Shown here piece by piece: positions 12,036 to 22,172 of a DNA stretch of 64,000 nt. Position numbers and translations under genes: made by a program. The number at the start of each line of letters is the position of its first letter. Position 1 is the stretch's first letter. Below the pieces are notes generated by a model. That model saw only the letters and a program-made list of their open reading frames with translations, made no database searches and was not told the DNA's origin. The stretch comes from Amyelois transitella (Eukaryota; Arthropoda; Insecta; Lepidoptera; Pyralidae): assembly GCF_032362555.1 (NCBI RefSeq), contig NC_083523.1, forward strand, positions 3,137,501 through 3,201,500, given 5' to 3'.

Positions 12036-13940
12036 ATGGTGTACAATTATAAAAGAAAAACTGAGAGAGCATCTTGGTCGGAGAGTACGCTAAGAGAAGC
12101 AATGAATGAGGCAAAAAAAACCTCAATAAAAGGTGCTGCCACTAAATATGGAATATCCTACAGTGTTTTACAGCGACGCATGAAAACAGGTTCTTCTGTC
12201 AAGAGTCTCGGTAGGTTCAAATCAATATTTACAAATGATGAAGAGCTAGAGTTAGTTCAGCATCTAAAGTCCCTAGATTCTCTATTTTACGGACTTACTA
12301 AGTCTGAATTTTTGCGATTGGTTGGTGAATTTGCTAAGCGCAAAAATAAGCAAACAACGTTCAAAAATAATACTGCAGGAAAGCAATGGTTCAAAAACTT
12401 CAAAATGAGGCATCCTGAAATAGTACTGAGGACACCAGAATCTACGTCCATAGCCAGGTTACAAGCATTTAATAGGCCAGCTGTCAACAGGTTCTACGAT
12501 TTACTTGAAAGCTTATTAGAATCAGAAAAAATTCGGCCCGATATGATTTACAACATGGATGAAACAGGTGTCAGAACGTCATCCACTAGACCACCTAAAG
12601 TACTGTCCGTTTATGGTAAAAAACAAGTAGGAATAGTCAGCAGTTTAGAAAAAGGAACATTAACTACAGTTATTTGTTGCTGCAGTGCGTCCGGCAATTT
12701 TGCACCGCCTCCTTTTTTTATTTTCAAACGAAAGCGGTTTCAAGCTCGATTGCTGGATGGTGCCCTTCCAGGTTGTGAAGCAGCTGTTTCTGATAGCGGT
12801 TGGATTAATGGTGAAATATTCTTGGAATGGCTAAGGGTTTTCGTGAGCTATGTTAGACCAACCCAAGATCGCAAAGCTTTGTTGCTTTTGGATAATCATG
12901 AGTCACATAAATATTATCCTGCTTTAGATTATGCCACTAAAAACAACGTCATATTTTTATCGATTCCTCCTCATACTTCACACAAATTACAACCACTAGA
13001 TGTAGCTATATACTCACCATTCAAAACCTTCTTTGAAATAGAGATCAATAAATTTCAGAAGCAATATCCAGGCAGGGTTATGGACCAATATGACGTAGCA
13101 AAACTTGTGAGCCAGGCTTACCTGAGATCAGCTACACCACAAAATGCTTTAAGTGGTTTTCGAGCATCAGGAATTCAACCGTTTGATCGTTATGCTATTG
13201 GAGAAGAATATTTTGCACCATCTGCTGTTTACAATCGTGAAGTACAACCACAAGAACCTCATCGCAATGATCACCATCTTAACCTTCTTCAGGTAACTAA
13301 AAATTTACCAGCGCAGATTTTTGATGAGGAACATGAGCCACCTGCTCCACCGTGCTCTGAAAATTTAAACCAGCTGATGGAAAATATTCAACCTACTCAG
13401 ACTGAAACAATAAATCAAAACCCTAAAAATGCTGAAGTCATTGAACAAGTAGAAGTAGAAACATTTCCTTCTGCATTATCGCAGGTAGATCGAGGAACAG
13501 CTACACCGCCGCCAACCATAGAATTCCTGAACACAAGAAATATTCTTCAAGAAATTAATCCATTTCCACAAAATACTCAAAGAATAACAAAGAGACGTAG
13601 ACAGCCACAAAAATCTGAAATTCTAACTAGTACTCCGGTAAAAACTCTACAGAAAGATAAATTTGAAAAAACACAGATGACGAAAGTTAGCACGCCAAAA
13701 CCATCTACATCTGGACAGAAAAAAAAGAAGGGAAAGGAAAAGAAAGAAGGGAAAGGAAAGAAGAAAACTAACCATATCAGCGAAAATATAGATTTTTTTT
13801 GCATTATATGCAGAGAAAAATACGAAAGTCCTCCTACAGAGGACTGGATCCAGTGCTCACAATGTCAAGAATGGTCTCATGAATCATGTTCTTCTTATAG
13901 TGGACATGGATCGTACTTTTGTGACATCTGTTTTGATTAA
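12036..13940 (+). CDS. Pogo-type transposase with C-terminal PHD finger
   Basis: It is a 634-aa single-exon ORF. Residues about 10-55 (SESTLREAMNEAKK...YGISYSVLQRRM) form a psq-type helix-turn-helix for binding the element ends. The DDE catalytic core shows D175 (NMDETG), D286 (LLLLDNHESH) and D322 (LQPLDV), giving DD35D, as in the pogo group. A low-complexity region and a lysine-rich basic stretch (KKKKGKEKKEGKGKKK, about 568-583), probably a nuclear localisation signal, are followed by a C4HC3 PHD finger at about 587-634 with CIIC, CSQC, HESC and CDIC pairs. Such PHD-bearing pogo transposases are known in insects. The catalytic triad is complete and no stop or frameshift is seen. The start is the first ATG after a good splice acceptor. 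It could be a domesticated host gene, but the TIRs and TA duplication argue for a true transposon. Confidence 0.93.
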   Translation: MVYNYKRKTERASWSESTLREAMNEAKKTSIKGAATKYGISYSVLQRRMKTGSSVKSLGRFKSIFTNDEELELVQHLKSLDSLFYGLTKSEFLRLVGEFAKRKNKQTTFKNNTAGKQWFKNFKMRHPEIVLRTPESTSIARLQAFNRPAVNRFYDLLESLLESEKIRPDMIYNMDETGVRTSSTRPPKVLSVYGKKQVGIVSSLEKGTLTTVICCCSASGNFAPPPFFIFKRKRFQARLLDGALPGCEAAVSDSGWINGEIFLEWLRVFVSYVRPTQDRKALLLLDNHESHKYYPALDYATKNNVIFLSIPPHTSHKLQPLDVAIYSPFKTFFEIEINKFQKQYPGRVMDQYDVAKLVSQAYLRSATPQNALSGFRASGIQPFDRYAIGEEYFAPSAVYNREVQPQEPHRNDHHLNLLQVTKNLPAQIFDEEHEPPAPPCSENLNQLMENIQPTQTETINQNPKNAEVIEQVEVETFPSALSQVDRGTATPPPTIEFLNTRNILQEINPFPQNTQRITKRRRQPQKSEILTSTPVKTLQKDKFEKTQMTKVSTPKPSTSGQKKKKGKEKKEGKGKKKTNHISENIDFFCIICREKYESPPTEDWIQCSQCQEWSHESCSSYSGHGSYFCDICFD

Positions 13941-13961
13941 TAGATTAAATTATATACCATA

Positions 13962-14017
13962 TTCTTTTTGCCCGCTTAGGGTACCCGTTTTACCGACCCC
14001 CTAAGGGCAAAACGGGT
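13962..14017. repeat. 3' subterminal motif cluster of the pogo-like element
   Basis: CTTTTTGCCCGCTTA (from 13964) repeats the motif of 11974 in the same orientation. It is followed by the inverted ACCCGTTTTAC (13983) and direct GGGCAAAACGGGT (14005). With the 5' cluster this frames the transposase gene. Confidence 0.75.
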
Positions 14018-14205
14018 TTTTAGATAATTTTTTTTAAACTGATATTACTTAATTATGATGATTGTTTAGTTCATTTTCACTGATGATTGTGATAGCCAAA
14101 GAGGCAAAGTTTCGTTTTGTTTTTGTTTTTTAATAAAATTCTATTCATTTACAAAGATTTTGATTGATAAACCTTAAGGGGCCCGCGTTGCCCGACCGTC
14201 CCCTA

Positions 14206-14670
14206 CATACAGTAAATTATTTGAAGAAAAACCGTTTAAATTAATTCTACTTATTTTCTAATAAATTATTAACATTTATTTCATTATCAAAAACTAAGTC
14301 GTTCAGTCAATCACATTGAAAACAACAATAGCTTTTATGTCGTGCGTGTATAAACTCCCTTACGTTATATACAAATAATAAGTCAATAAAATATAACAAT
14401 TATATATCACAAAAAGTTTAAATAGACATCAATAAAATTCATATTATATACATGCTCTGATTTTATTTATCAAAGCAACACTAAGTTATGACTAAAAATA
14501 GAAATAAAATATATTTAAAAATTATACAAATAAATATAATCCATTGTTTTATTTCAAGGACACTAATTTAAAAACCACAAAATGGACATCTTAATAATTA
14601 GTGGGCCCTCGAATTTCAAAGCACTTAGTGCAGTCTCCACTTAATATTAGTTAAATACTTACATAGATTG
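14206..14670 (-). other. Nischarin-like 3' UTR and spacer
   Basis: On the minus strand an AATAAA (plus TTTATT at 14548-14553) lies about 120 nt after the stop codon and is a likely poly(A) signal. The rest is AT-rich without features. Confidence 0.5.
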
Positions 14671-17600
14671 TCAACTCTTATTAAAGCTATGACTCGTATT
14701 GTTGTTTTCCAAGAAACTAGGCGTTTTACCTTCTCTAACAACACGCAGAGCTTGTAACACTCTCGCTTTGTCCAACTCTTTCTCAGACGCTTTCTCATTG
14801 TCAAGACACAATTCGCCCATTCTATTATCAAACTGCTCTATGACCTTGACTCTATAATCTATGGACGACGCCACAGGGTTAGCTGTCAACCATAGATATT
14901 CTAGACAAGGTAACTTACAAATATGTTGTACTTCTTCCACATCATGTATAAGATTGCAGCTCAAGTCTAGACTTTCGAGAGAGTACAATCTCGAGAAACC
15001 TTGTAATGTTTCAACTTGGTTTTGTGATAAGTCGATTTTGACTATGTTGCCTATTTTTGCATGCCAGTTCTCGCACGCTGCGAACTTGTTCATGGACAGA
15101 TTGAGAACCCTCAGTTCGTGAAGGGAGGATATGTCGCAGAGTTCCGTGAGCTTGTTGGACGAAAGGCTGAGGTGTTGGAGTCGGGGTACAAGTTTGATGG
15201 CCCAGTCGACTTGCTTTATGTTGTTGCTCGCGAAGTTTATGACAGAGAGTTTCTTCCATTTCTGTAAATTAGGAAATAAATATGTTTAGACGATAAATAC
15301 TGAAAGAAGTATATTAGGACTTCTATTAGGTAATAAACACAAACACTTGAGAAATATGTCATAAAAAATTGAAATTAGTCGATGACGGATTTCCCGGCAG
15401 GCTTTCTTGTCATGTTTTGACCTTTATGGGGTAGACGGAGTCTCGTTAAAGTTCAGCTGAATGGCTTTGTGATGAAATTAATTGATTTAGATAGAGGCAG
15501 TTCGATAGCCTAAACGACAAATCTCAAGTTCGTAAATGTTCTCATCAAAACGATCAAGCATCAAAAATATGAAAATAATAGAATAGAATAGATTTATTTT
15601 AAAATTGTATCACTTATTGACGTCACATCACTTAAGTCTTATTATATCTACGAGTACTACCGCTTCCAAAGCGCACGTGTAGAAGAAGCGGCGGAACAAA
15701 CCACACAGCAGCATTTTCACCGGACGTGAATTTACAAATATAGATCTCATAAATCTAAATCGTGGACGAATGCACATTGTCTACATTAAATAATATGATT
15801 GAATTTAAAACTTATGGTTTCAAAACGAATATCGAAAAACGACACCATTTTTTCGAGAAAAGCGGCACTTTTCGTCGTATTTTCTTCACAACACATGGAT
15901 AATTAGATGTAGTAAAGAGTAATAATAATAAGATCGTTTAACCTAAATACTGCTGATAGTAGTTTCTGTATACCACGTGCGCGATAATAGGTCAAATGGC
16001 GACAGATAAGCTCTAATTAAATATGTTTACTAACGTGTCACATGATTATTGCAGGAAGTACATAGCATATTTTTATAGTACATTACACACACTAAATAGC
16101 TTTACATTGGACAGTCTACCTTATCATCTATGCATGAAAGTCTATGGCGCGGTAATAGAGGCGATTTTCCAGTGAATTTGGGTAGGCCCAAGTTATACTA
16201 CTATACCACTCTAACTTTCCCGTGTTTGTCATAAGAGTCGACTAAGGAAGTTAAAGTTAGTAGGGATTCCACTGATATACTGATTACACATAACGCATTT
16301 CACGATTCGCCAAAGGGTTTATTACGCAAACTTTCTTTTTTTTTTAAAAGGTTATATTAAGTACCTGGAATTCCTTTCCCGCCTCTATTTTCCCCGATAA
16401 CTACAACTTTGGGATGTTCCAGGCGCGAGTGAAATAACTAAATTGCGCTATCTTAAACTCCAAAGTACAAAGGTCTTTGTCTACCTCTCCGGGAAAGATG
16501 CATGATTTAATGTACCTATTTATGTACTTTCATCTAGTGATGGGCCACGGAGTAAGATAGAAAAGGGTCCAAGAACCTTTTTAACAGTTAAAGAATTTTC
16601 AAGAAGATCAGCCTTTACCAACAAAAAAACAAACTAACTTTACCTGTTAATAACATTAGTATAGATTTGACTAAACTTACAACAGTATCGGCAATGCTAT
16701 CCTGATCCTTGTGCAAGATGTCGACAAGCAGGAACTCGTTCATAGACACCACACTAGCTATCAATACTGACAGGGTCATCAGGGTGTCGCGGAGGGTGCC
16801 TGAAAGCATTTTAAATCATTACACATACATACATATAATCACGTCCATATCCCTTGCGGGGTAGACAGAGCCAACAGTCTTAAAAAGACTGATAGGCCAT
16901 GTTTAGCTGTTTGGCTTAATGATAGAATTGAGAATCAAATAGTGATAGGTTGCTAGTCTATCGCTTAAAAGAAGAATCCCAAGTTTATAAGCCTATCCCT
17001 TAACCGCCTTTTACGACATCCATGAAAAAGAGATAGAATGGTCCTATTTTTTTAATGCTGGGAACCACACAGAATGGTGTTTTGTCAAAATCAATCATAA
17101 ACAAATATGTCATGTTTTATGACCATGAAAATAACTACCAATAATTACTAATTAGTCAAAATGCAGTGGACATTCTCCCTTCCCTGTCCACTGCATTTAG
17201 CATTATTTATATATAGCTATAACTCAGATTAAAATTAAATGTAACATATATCCTATACATATAAACTGCTATGTATAATAAACTTTTCAAAAGTACATAC
17301 TACCTACTTTCAAATAATATATATATAATTAAATTTAGTTTTTTATAGTGTGCTGGACCAATCAAGATGCGTGTCACCCATTAAGTAACATGTTTGACTA
17401 GGACTGCTCTGTTAAAAGCAAAAAGTCTCACCAACACTCTGGATGCATGCCATTGGTACCCCAAGAATCTTCAATTCCATCAACGATTTGAACGGAGTCA
17501 TATCAAACTGCAGGTTATTTGGTATAATATTACTTGTCCCCAGCTTCTCATAGCTGCCTTCGATGCTCAGAGATCGGAGTTGAGAACAGAAATCTAATAT

Positions 17601-18402
17601 GTGACTGAAGTCATACATTTGGTCAACTTTTTCAGTCGGCGGGCACGCCATTTTGAGTCTCTCACTTATTGCATGAAGCTGTGGAAAAAAATTACTTTTA
17701 AAACTTTAGGTTATAATTAAGATAGTTTTATTTTTTAAATCTTGTATTAACTTAAGTGAGTGAAACACAAAATATACAATTATAAAAATTGTGAAACAAA
17801 AACAAATGCTGTGTGAACAGTTTGTGTTTGTCTGTTTTCATAAACAAGCAATATGCCAATCATGATTAAAATATAAATAACTTTACAAAGAAGAATAAAT
17901 TGAGCCATTGCTCAATTTATTCTTCTTTGTTAATCTCATTAGATTAAAAGGTCATACACACCTCCATGGGATAGAAAACATGAGCGTTTGCACTCTCCAG
18001 TAAGGAATCTCCTTCCAAATACAAAGTCTTTGCTAAGTCTTGCAACAAAAAGAATATATCATACAAATGGAAATCCAAAAAGTGGGCGAATTCATAAGGC
18101 ATCGACAGCCGCAAGTAGTTAAATACATTTTTGAGATAATCGTTCAGGCCTTCCCGTCTCTGTTCAACAAATTTGGGAGTTTTATTTCTTATGACCTTCT
18201 TTGGCGGGAGCAATTCCCTTGCGACTCCATGGTTTGAAACCAACTTTTCGTGCAGTTCCACAAAGTCATTGTACCGATGCGACACGTTCCAGTAAACAGA
18301 GCCTACTCTAACACTGATTTTGTAATAAGTAACACCATCTTTTGAACTTGTATCTTCCACATTTACGGAACTATCGTTTCGATGGGTAACGAATGAAGAC
18401 AT
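14671..18402 (-). CDS. Nischarin-like PX and leucine-rich-repeat protein, 4 exons
   Basis: Minus-strand exons are 18402-17962, 17678-17432, 16799-16681 and 15261-14671. They join in phase to 1398 nt, 465 aa. Residues about 15-125 are a PX domain (YYKISVRVGSVYWNVSHRYNDF..., then LPPKK and KFVEQRREGLNDYL), which binds phosphoinositides on endosomes. Residues about 274-390 hold leucine-rich repeats of the LxxLxLSxN type (LQHLSLSSNKL, LRVLNLSMNK, LESLDLSCNL, LEYLWLTANP). PX followed by LRRs is the arrangement of Nischarin/IRAS. Insect members are short and lack the long vertebrate C-terminus, so this length is normal. In mammals Nischarin binds integrin alpha-5 and Rac effectors; the insect role is not known from sequence. 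Introns carry repeats: a full family A copy at 16815-17075 and a perfect inverted repeat at 17885-17930. It lies downstream of FHIP on the same strand with about 3.8 kb between. Confidence 0.9.
16815..17075 (-). repeat. Family A repeat in Nischarin-like intron 2
   Basis: Minus-strand orientation: the CATACATACATA tail complement is at 16826 and the 'gaaccacaca' head complement near 17070. It is nearly full length and starts only about 15 nt upstream (transcript sense) of the exon 3 acceptor, so its tail forms part of the acceptor region. Confidence 0.88.
17885..17930. repeat. Perfect 21-bp inverted repeat, 4-nt loop
   Basis: The arms at 17885-17905 and 17910-17930 are exact reverse complements around CATT. 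It lies in intron 1 of the Nischarin-like gene, 32 nt after the exon 1 donor, so a nascent transcript could form a 21-bp hairpin next to the 5' splice site. Confidence 0.9.
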
Positions 18403-21400
18403 ATTTAGGAGATTCCTTTATTTTTATGTAAAATTGAAGCAGGCATTTGTATCGTTGTCGTGACGTAATAATTATTGTTATTGCAATGAATTTCCGTCAG
18501 AAAAAAACCAAAACTGAGAAAGGAAAAGAACATTTAGCTTTGGCAGCTGATTGTTGAGCTGACGCTTGCTTGACAGCAGATTTCTGACAGTATCTGACAA
18601 TAACAATTAAATGCTTGCCAGTGCCTAATTAAATTTCTACCGTAAACAAAGAATTTATACATACAAACATAAATCAGCCTCTCCCGGAGGGGTAGACAGA
18701 GACTACATCTTTCTACTTGCCACGAGAAAATTATCGTCAAGAATGTATCGCTAGAATTTTATTTAAATTCTTTAACCGTTAACGTGTAATTAGTTATATA
18801 GTGTAAATAATATAAAATGGTTTTTCGGTAAATGATTTTTGGGTACAAGGTACATTTATACAATAAGCTTTGCTACATAATTCATCTTGCGTTAATTTGA
18901 GAGCTCTCGCCCGAGATCTGCCTGTGACCGTAATCCTAAAGTGAACAAATGAGGGTTTTACAAGTTTTATTTCCGCCCGTCTGACCTTCATAACCTTGAT
19001 CTTACACATATTTCTTTTTGTTTTAGTCTGAAACTTTTTCAAAATTAATATACCTATTGCTATTACTAGCCCCACAGCTGGATAACTATGTATTCAGCTT
19101 GAATTAATTTTAATTCAGCAAGCATCAGCTTAGAATTTTCGTATCAAATGTTTATTTTAAATATCTATTAATCAAAGCATTTTTCAACAAGGATTACCAA
19201 TTTATTAACTAGCCTTTGTAGATTCTCTGGATTCTCGTGTAAAAAGAAAATAAAGCAAAGGTCCCAGGATGCTACCCTGGGGAACTCCAGACCTATTCTT
19301 ATGTACCTAGTGTTTTACCTTTTTACCTATCATAAATAAAATCATGCCTCTTTTTCGGAGAGCTAGACAGAGACTACATCTTTCCACTTGCCACGGATCC
19401 CTGCATACTATTTTTTGCTTCATCCATATCCATAGCTCTTTTCATGCAAGTTCGTCGATTTATGATGTTCTGGACCTAACCTTTCCCAAGGAGTCCTCAA
19501 TTTGATAAAGATATATTCGCCTTGGCCCTCCGACGTTCTCCCTGCATTTGTTTAAATTAAACGTGTAAAAATAACAAATAATATTCAATATTTACATTTT
19601 TTTTTTATTAAAACTGTTTACAAATAGACAAACTCTGGTTGTGCGAGGGTCACAATCAAATTCACAAATAATAATAAAAATATATACTTCTTAAAGTTTA
19701 TATAAACCGATTTTCCTACCACAAATGTCCACGTAGGTATGAATAACATAATTAATGACGGTAAAATCGGTTGAAAAAAAAAACATTCAAAATGTTCGCA
19801 TATTTGACTAGGCAACACTGGTTCGTAAAATGCTTAGGCACTATATAGCAGGCAGCAAAATTATATATTTTCTGTTTTATGATGCATTTCAAGTATGTTA
19901 CAAACTATGCAAGCTTTATTTTGAATTCAGAATTTAATATGAGATAATGAGAAAAAAAATCGCGGATTTAATTAGTATATGCAATTAAGGTGCGTAGAAA
20001 CTATCCCGGACGGCTTATTCACGAATTATGAAAAGACATAATTACGTCTTATGTCCTTTATCTTTAGGGATAAGATAAGCGGGAAGGTACGGTGTATGTC
20101 TTACCAAACTTAATGAATAAACCGACAGGTTTTAAATTTATGTCTTTACTCATAAAATATTCTGTCTAGAAATCACATTTTCATTAACCCAACCAGGAAG
20201 TAGCAAATATTAAAATTCACCAAAATACATTCACTAACGTATAAATATCTATATATTTATATTTAATGCTAAGTATTTCCTCGGACGGAAATCTTTCTAT
20301 ACCTAAACGGACGTTAGTGTAATATATCAATTGTCAATAACACAATAAATAACGTAGGTATGTATGTAACCTTATTTTAATAAAAAAAAAGCAAAAAATA
20401 ACTTTAAATTAAAAAAAACTATAATTATCAACAAAAATGCGCCAATAAAGGTCTAGCTCACACACGACTCCGATAAAGTAACCAAAAATATTTTAATTCA
20501 AAATTTTTATTCATTATTATTATAGGATACTTCATATCGCTTAATAATAGTCAAATCTTTTGGTTTCACAACATTGGTTGACGTGAAATAACGTACGTAA
20601 CGTATGTATGTAATCTGTGGGAATGTTTTTTTTTTCATTTTTAAAATAAAACGAACATAACATTTTTAAATAAATATACAAAGGCTCTTCCCTATTATTT
20701 AGGACATTACAACGACATAATTTTAAATCGTCGCTTTTGCGAAGGCAGAATGTTTGGGAGAGAAGGCCCCGTCCGAAATTCGCCATCTTAGTTATGCATA
20801 CTATTCCTAACTTTGAAACAACGATAACTATATAATATTTATAGAAAAAGGCATCCTTTAAAGAACTACTTTTTATTTAAAGGAGTCATGTAGAGCGACC
20901 TTTAGCAAATAAATACGCAAAACACGAATTAATCGTTCTACGAAAATAACACGATAAAAAAAAAATCACTTTCATCAAAATAGTTAGTAAGTCAAGGTGG
21001 ACTAAAACAAATTAAAATTCAAATAATATTCATAATTTTTAAAACATATACTTATACACAATCAATTATCAAAAATAACAATGTTAGTGAGATGTTATAG
21101 ATTTTTTTTTGTTTTTAATACAATTTATATTAATATTAACATTGATTCAAAACGAATATTGTATATAGCAAAATACTGTTAATTACTAATAAATAAAAAT
21201 TATCCAATTGTTTTTTGAACATAAAAACATCACAGTTTAAAATTACTTTCATGGCAATATCGTTAAAAATTAAAAAAGATTGCAAATACATTAAAATCTT
21301 ATTTTAAAGTAAGGAGTACTTAGAATTAATTTGCACACTTCGATGGTCAAATATTGCAGAAAACAAATAAAAAGGTAAAAGTTTTATGGCTGATGACAAA

Positions 21401-22172
21401 AGCTACTTTTTTTTTAATTTTTACGCCATTTTGACATGTCAAATTTGTAATTAATTGTTTAAGATTATTTCTGAGTTTTCGTCGCAGTGTGCGCATTCTT
21501 AATGGTGAAATGATTTTTTATATGAATTACTTGACCATCAGTGGCATCCCTTTTTTTTTGCTTGTATACATTCATCACTAATAAACACATTATATAAAAG
21601 CAGTTGAGCAAATTAATCAATTCGGAGAGTGGCACAACCATTTGATGTTGAGAAGAGAATGTTTACAAGAAAAAAGAAAGGAAATCACAAAATCCGATAA
21701 AATATTTGTTTAAGATTACAATTATTTACTAATTCGAAAATCTTAAATATATTATTTTATATATACATTATAATTGTTCTGTAAAAGTTTACGAAGGCAA
21801 GTAACTTACACTAAAAGCTTTCACATCGCTCTTTAAATTGCACTACAATACTTTTATTAACATAATCATTTTTGGCCGGATTTCGAATCAGCTGAAATTT
21901 GAATCCATTAAAGGATGAACAAAATGGAAAACATTGACGCAACTCTTAGATGAGAAGTTATCCTCAAAAATTTCCGTACCGCTCTGTCTCTTTTTGATTG
22001 GCCCTAATATTAAAGAAATGAAAATATGGTAATTTGCGGCAATTTATTCCTTTTGTTCGAATAACGTTTTCCAGAATGTTTACACTTCCGTGTTCAAATA
22101 TCAATTTTATGTGCCAGTGTTAATTTCTTTCGCTGTTTTTTTTTTAAATCCGCCAGCGGCGTTGGCGCGCAG
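18403..22172. other. Spacer between FHIP 3' end and Nischarin-like 5' end
   Basis: It should hold the Nischarin-like promoter (just above 18402) and the FHIP 3' UTR (below 22173; a minus-strand AATAAA lies at plus 22043-22048). Family B pieces are at 18655-18725 and 19335-19540. The remainder, about 19.6-21.8 kb, is very AT-rich and shows no gene. Confidence 0.55.
19335..19540 (+). repeat. Family B repeat, longest copy
   Basis: It runs from 'aatcatgcctctttttcgga' through 'ctttccacttgccacggatc', 'tcatgcaagttcgtcgattt' and 'caatttgataaagatatatt', the most complete family B unit in the window. Confidence 0.75.

Larger units (their letters stand above)
11572..14203 (+). mobile_element. Full-length pogo-like DNA transposon (Tc1/mariner superfamily)
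   Basis: The element is 2632 bp. Its ends are imperfect 21-bp terminal inverted repeats (11572-11592 and 14183-14203, 17 of 21 matching, core CGGGCAA), flanked by TA at 11570-11571 and 14204-14205, the target duplication expected for Tc1/mariner/pogo elements. It encodes one uninterrupted transposase (12036-13940). Subterminal copies of GGCAAAACGGGT or close variants flank the gene on both sides. Insertion lies between the UGT and Nischarin-like genes. An open frame plus matching ends suggests recent arrival and possibly current activity. Confidence 0.93.

Noticed and set aside
15011-15259. Open frames in other registers over the Nischarin-like last exon
   Set aside because: The leucine-rich-repeat frame from the acceptor at 15261 is continuous with exon 3 in phase; the others are shadows.
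17885-17930. MicroRNA precursor
   Set aside because: A perfect 21-bp stem with a 4-nt loop lacks the ~10-nt or larger loop and the length (about 60 nt or more) of an animal pre-miRNA. The same holds for the hairpins at 2474 and 60666.
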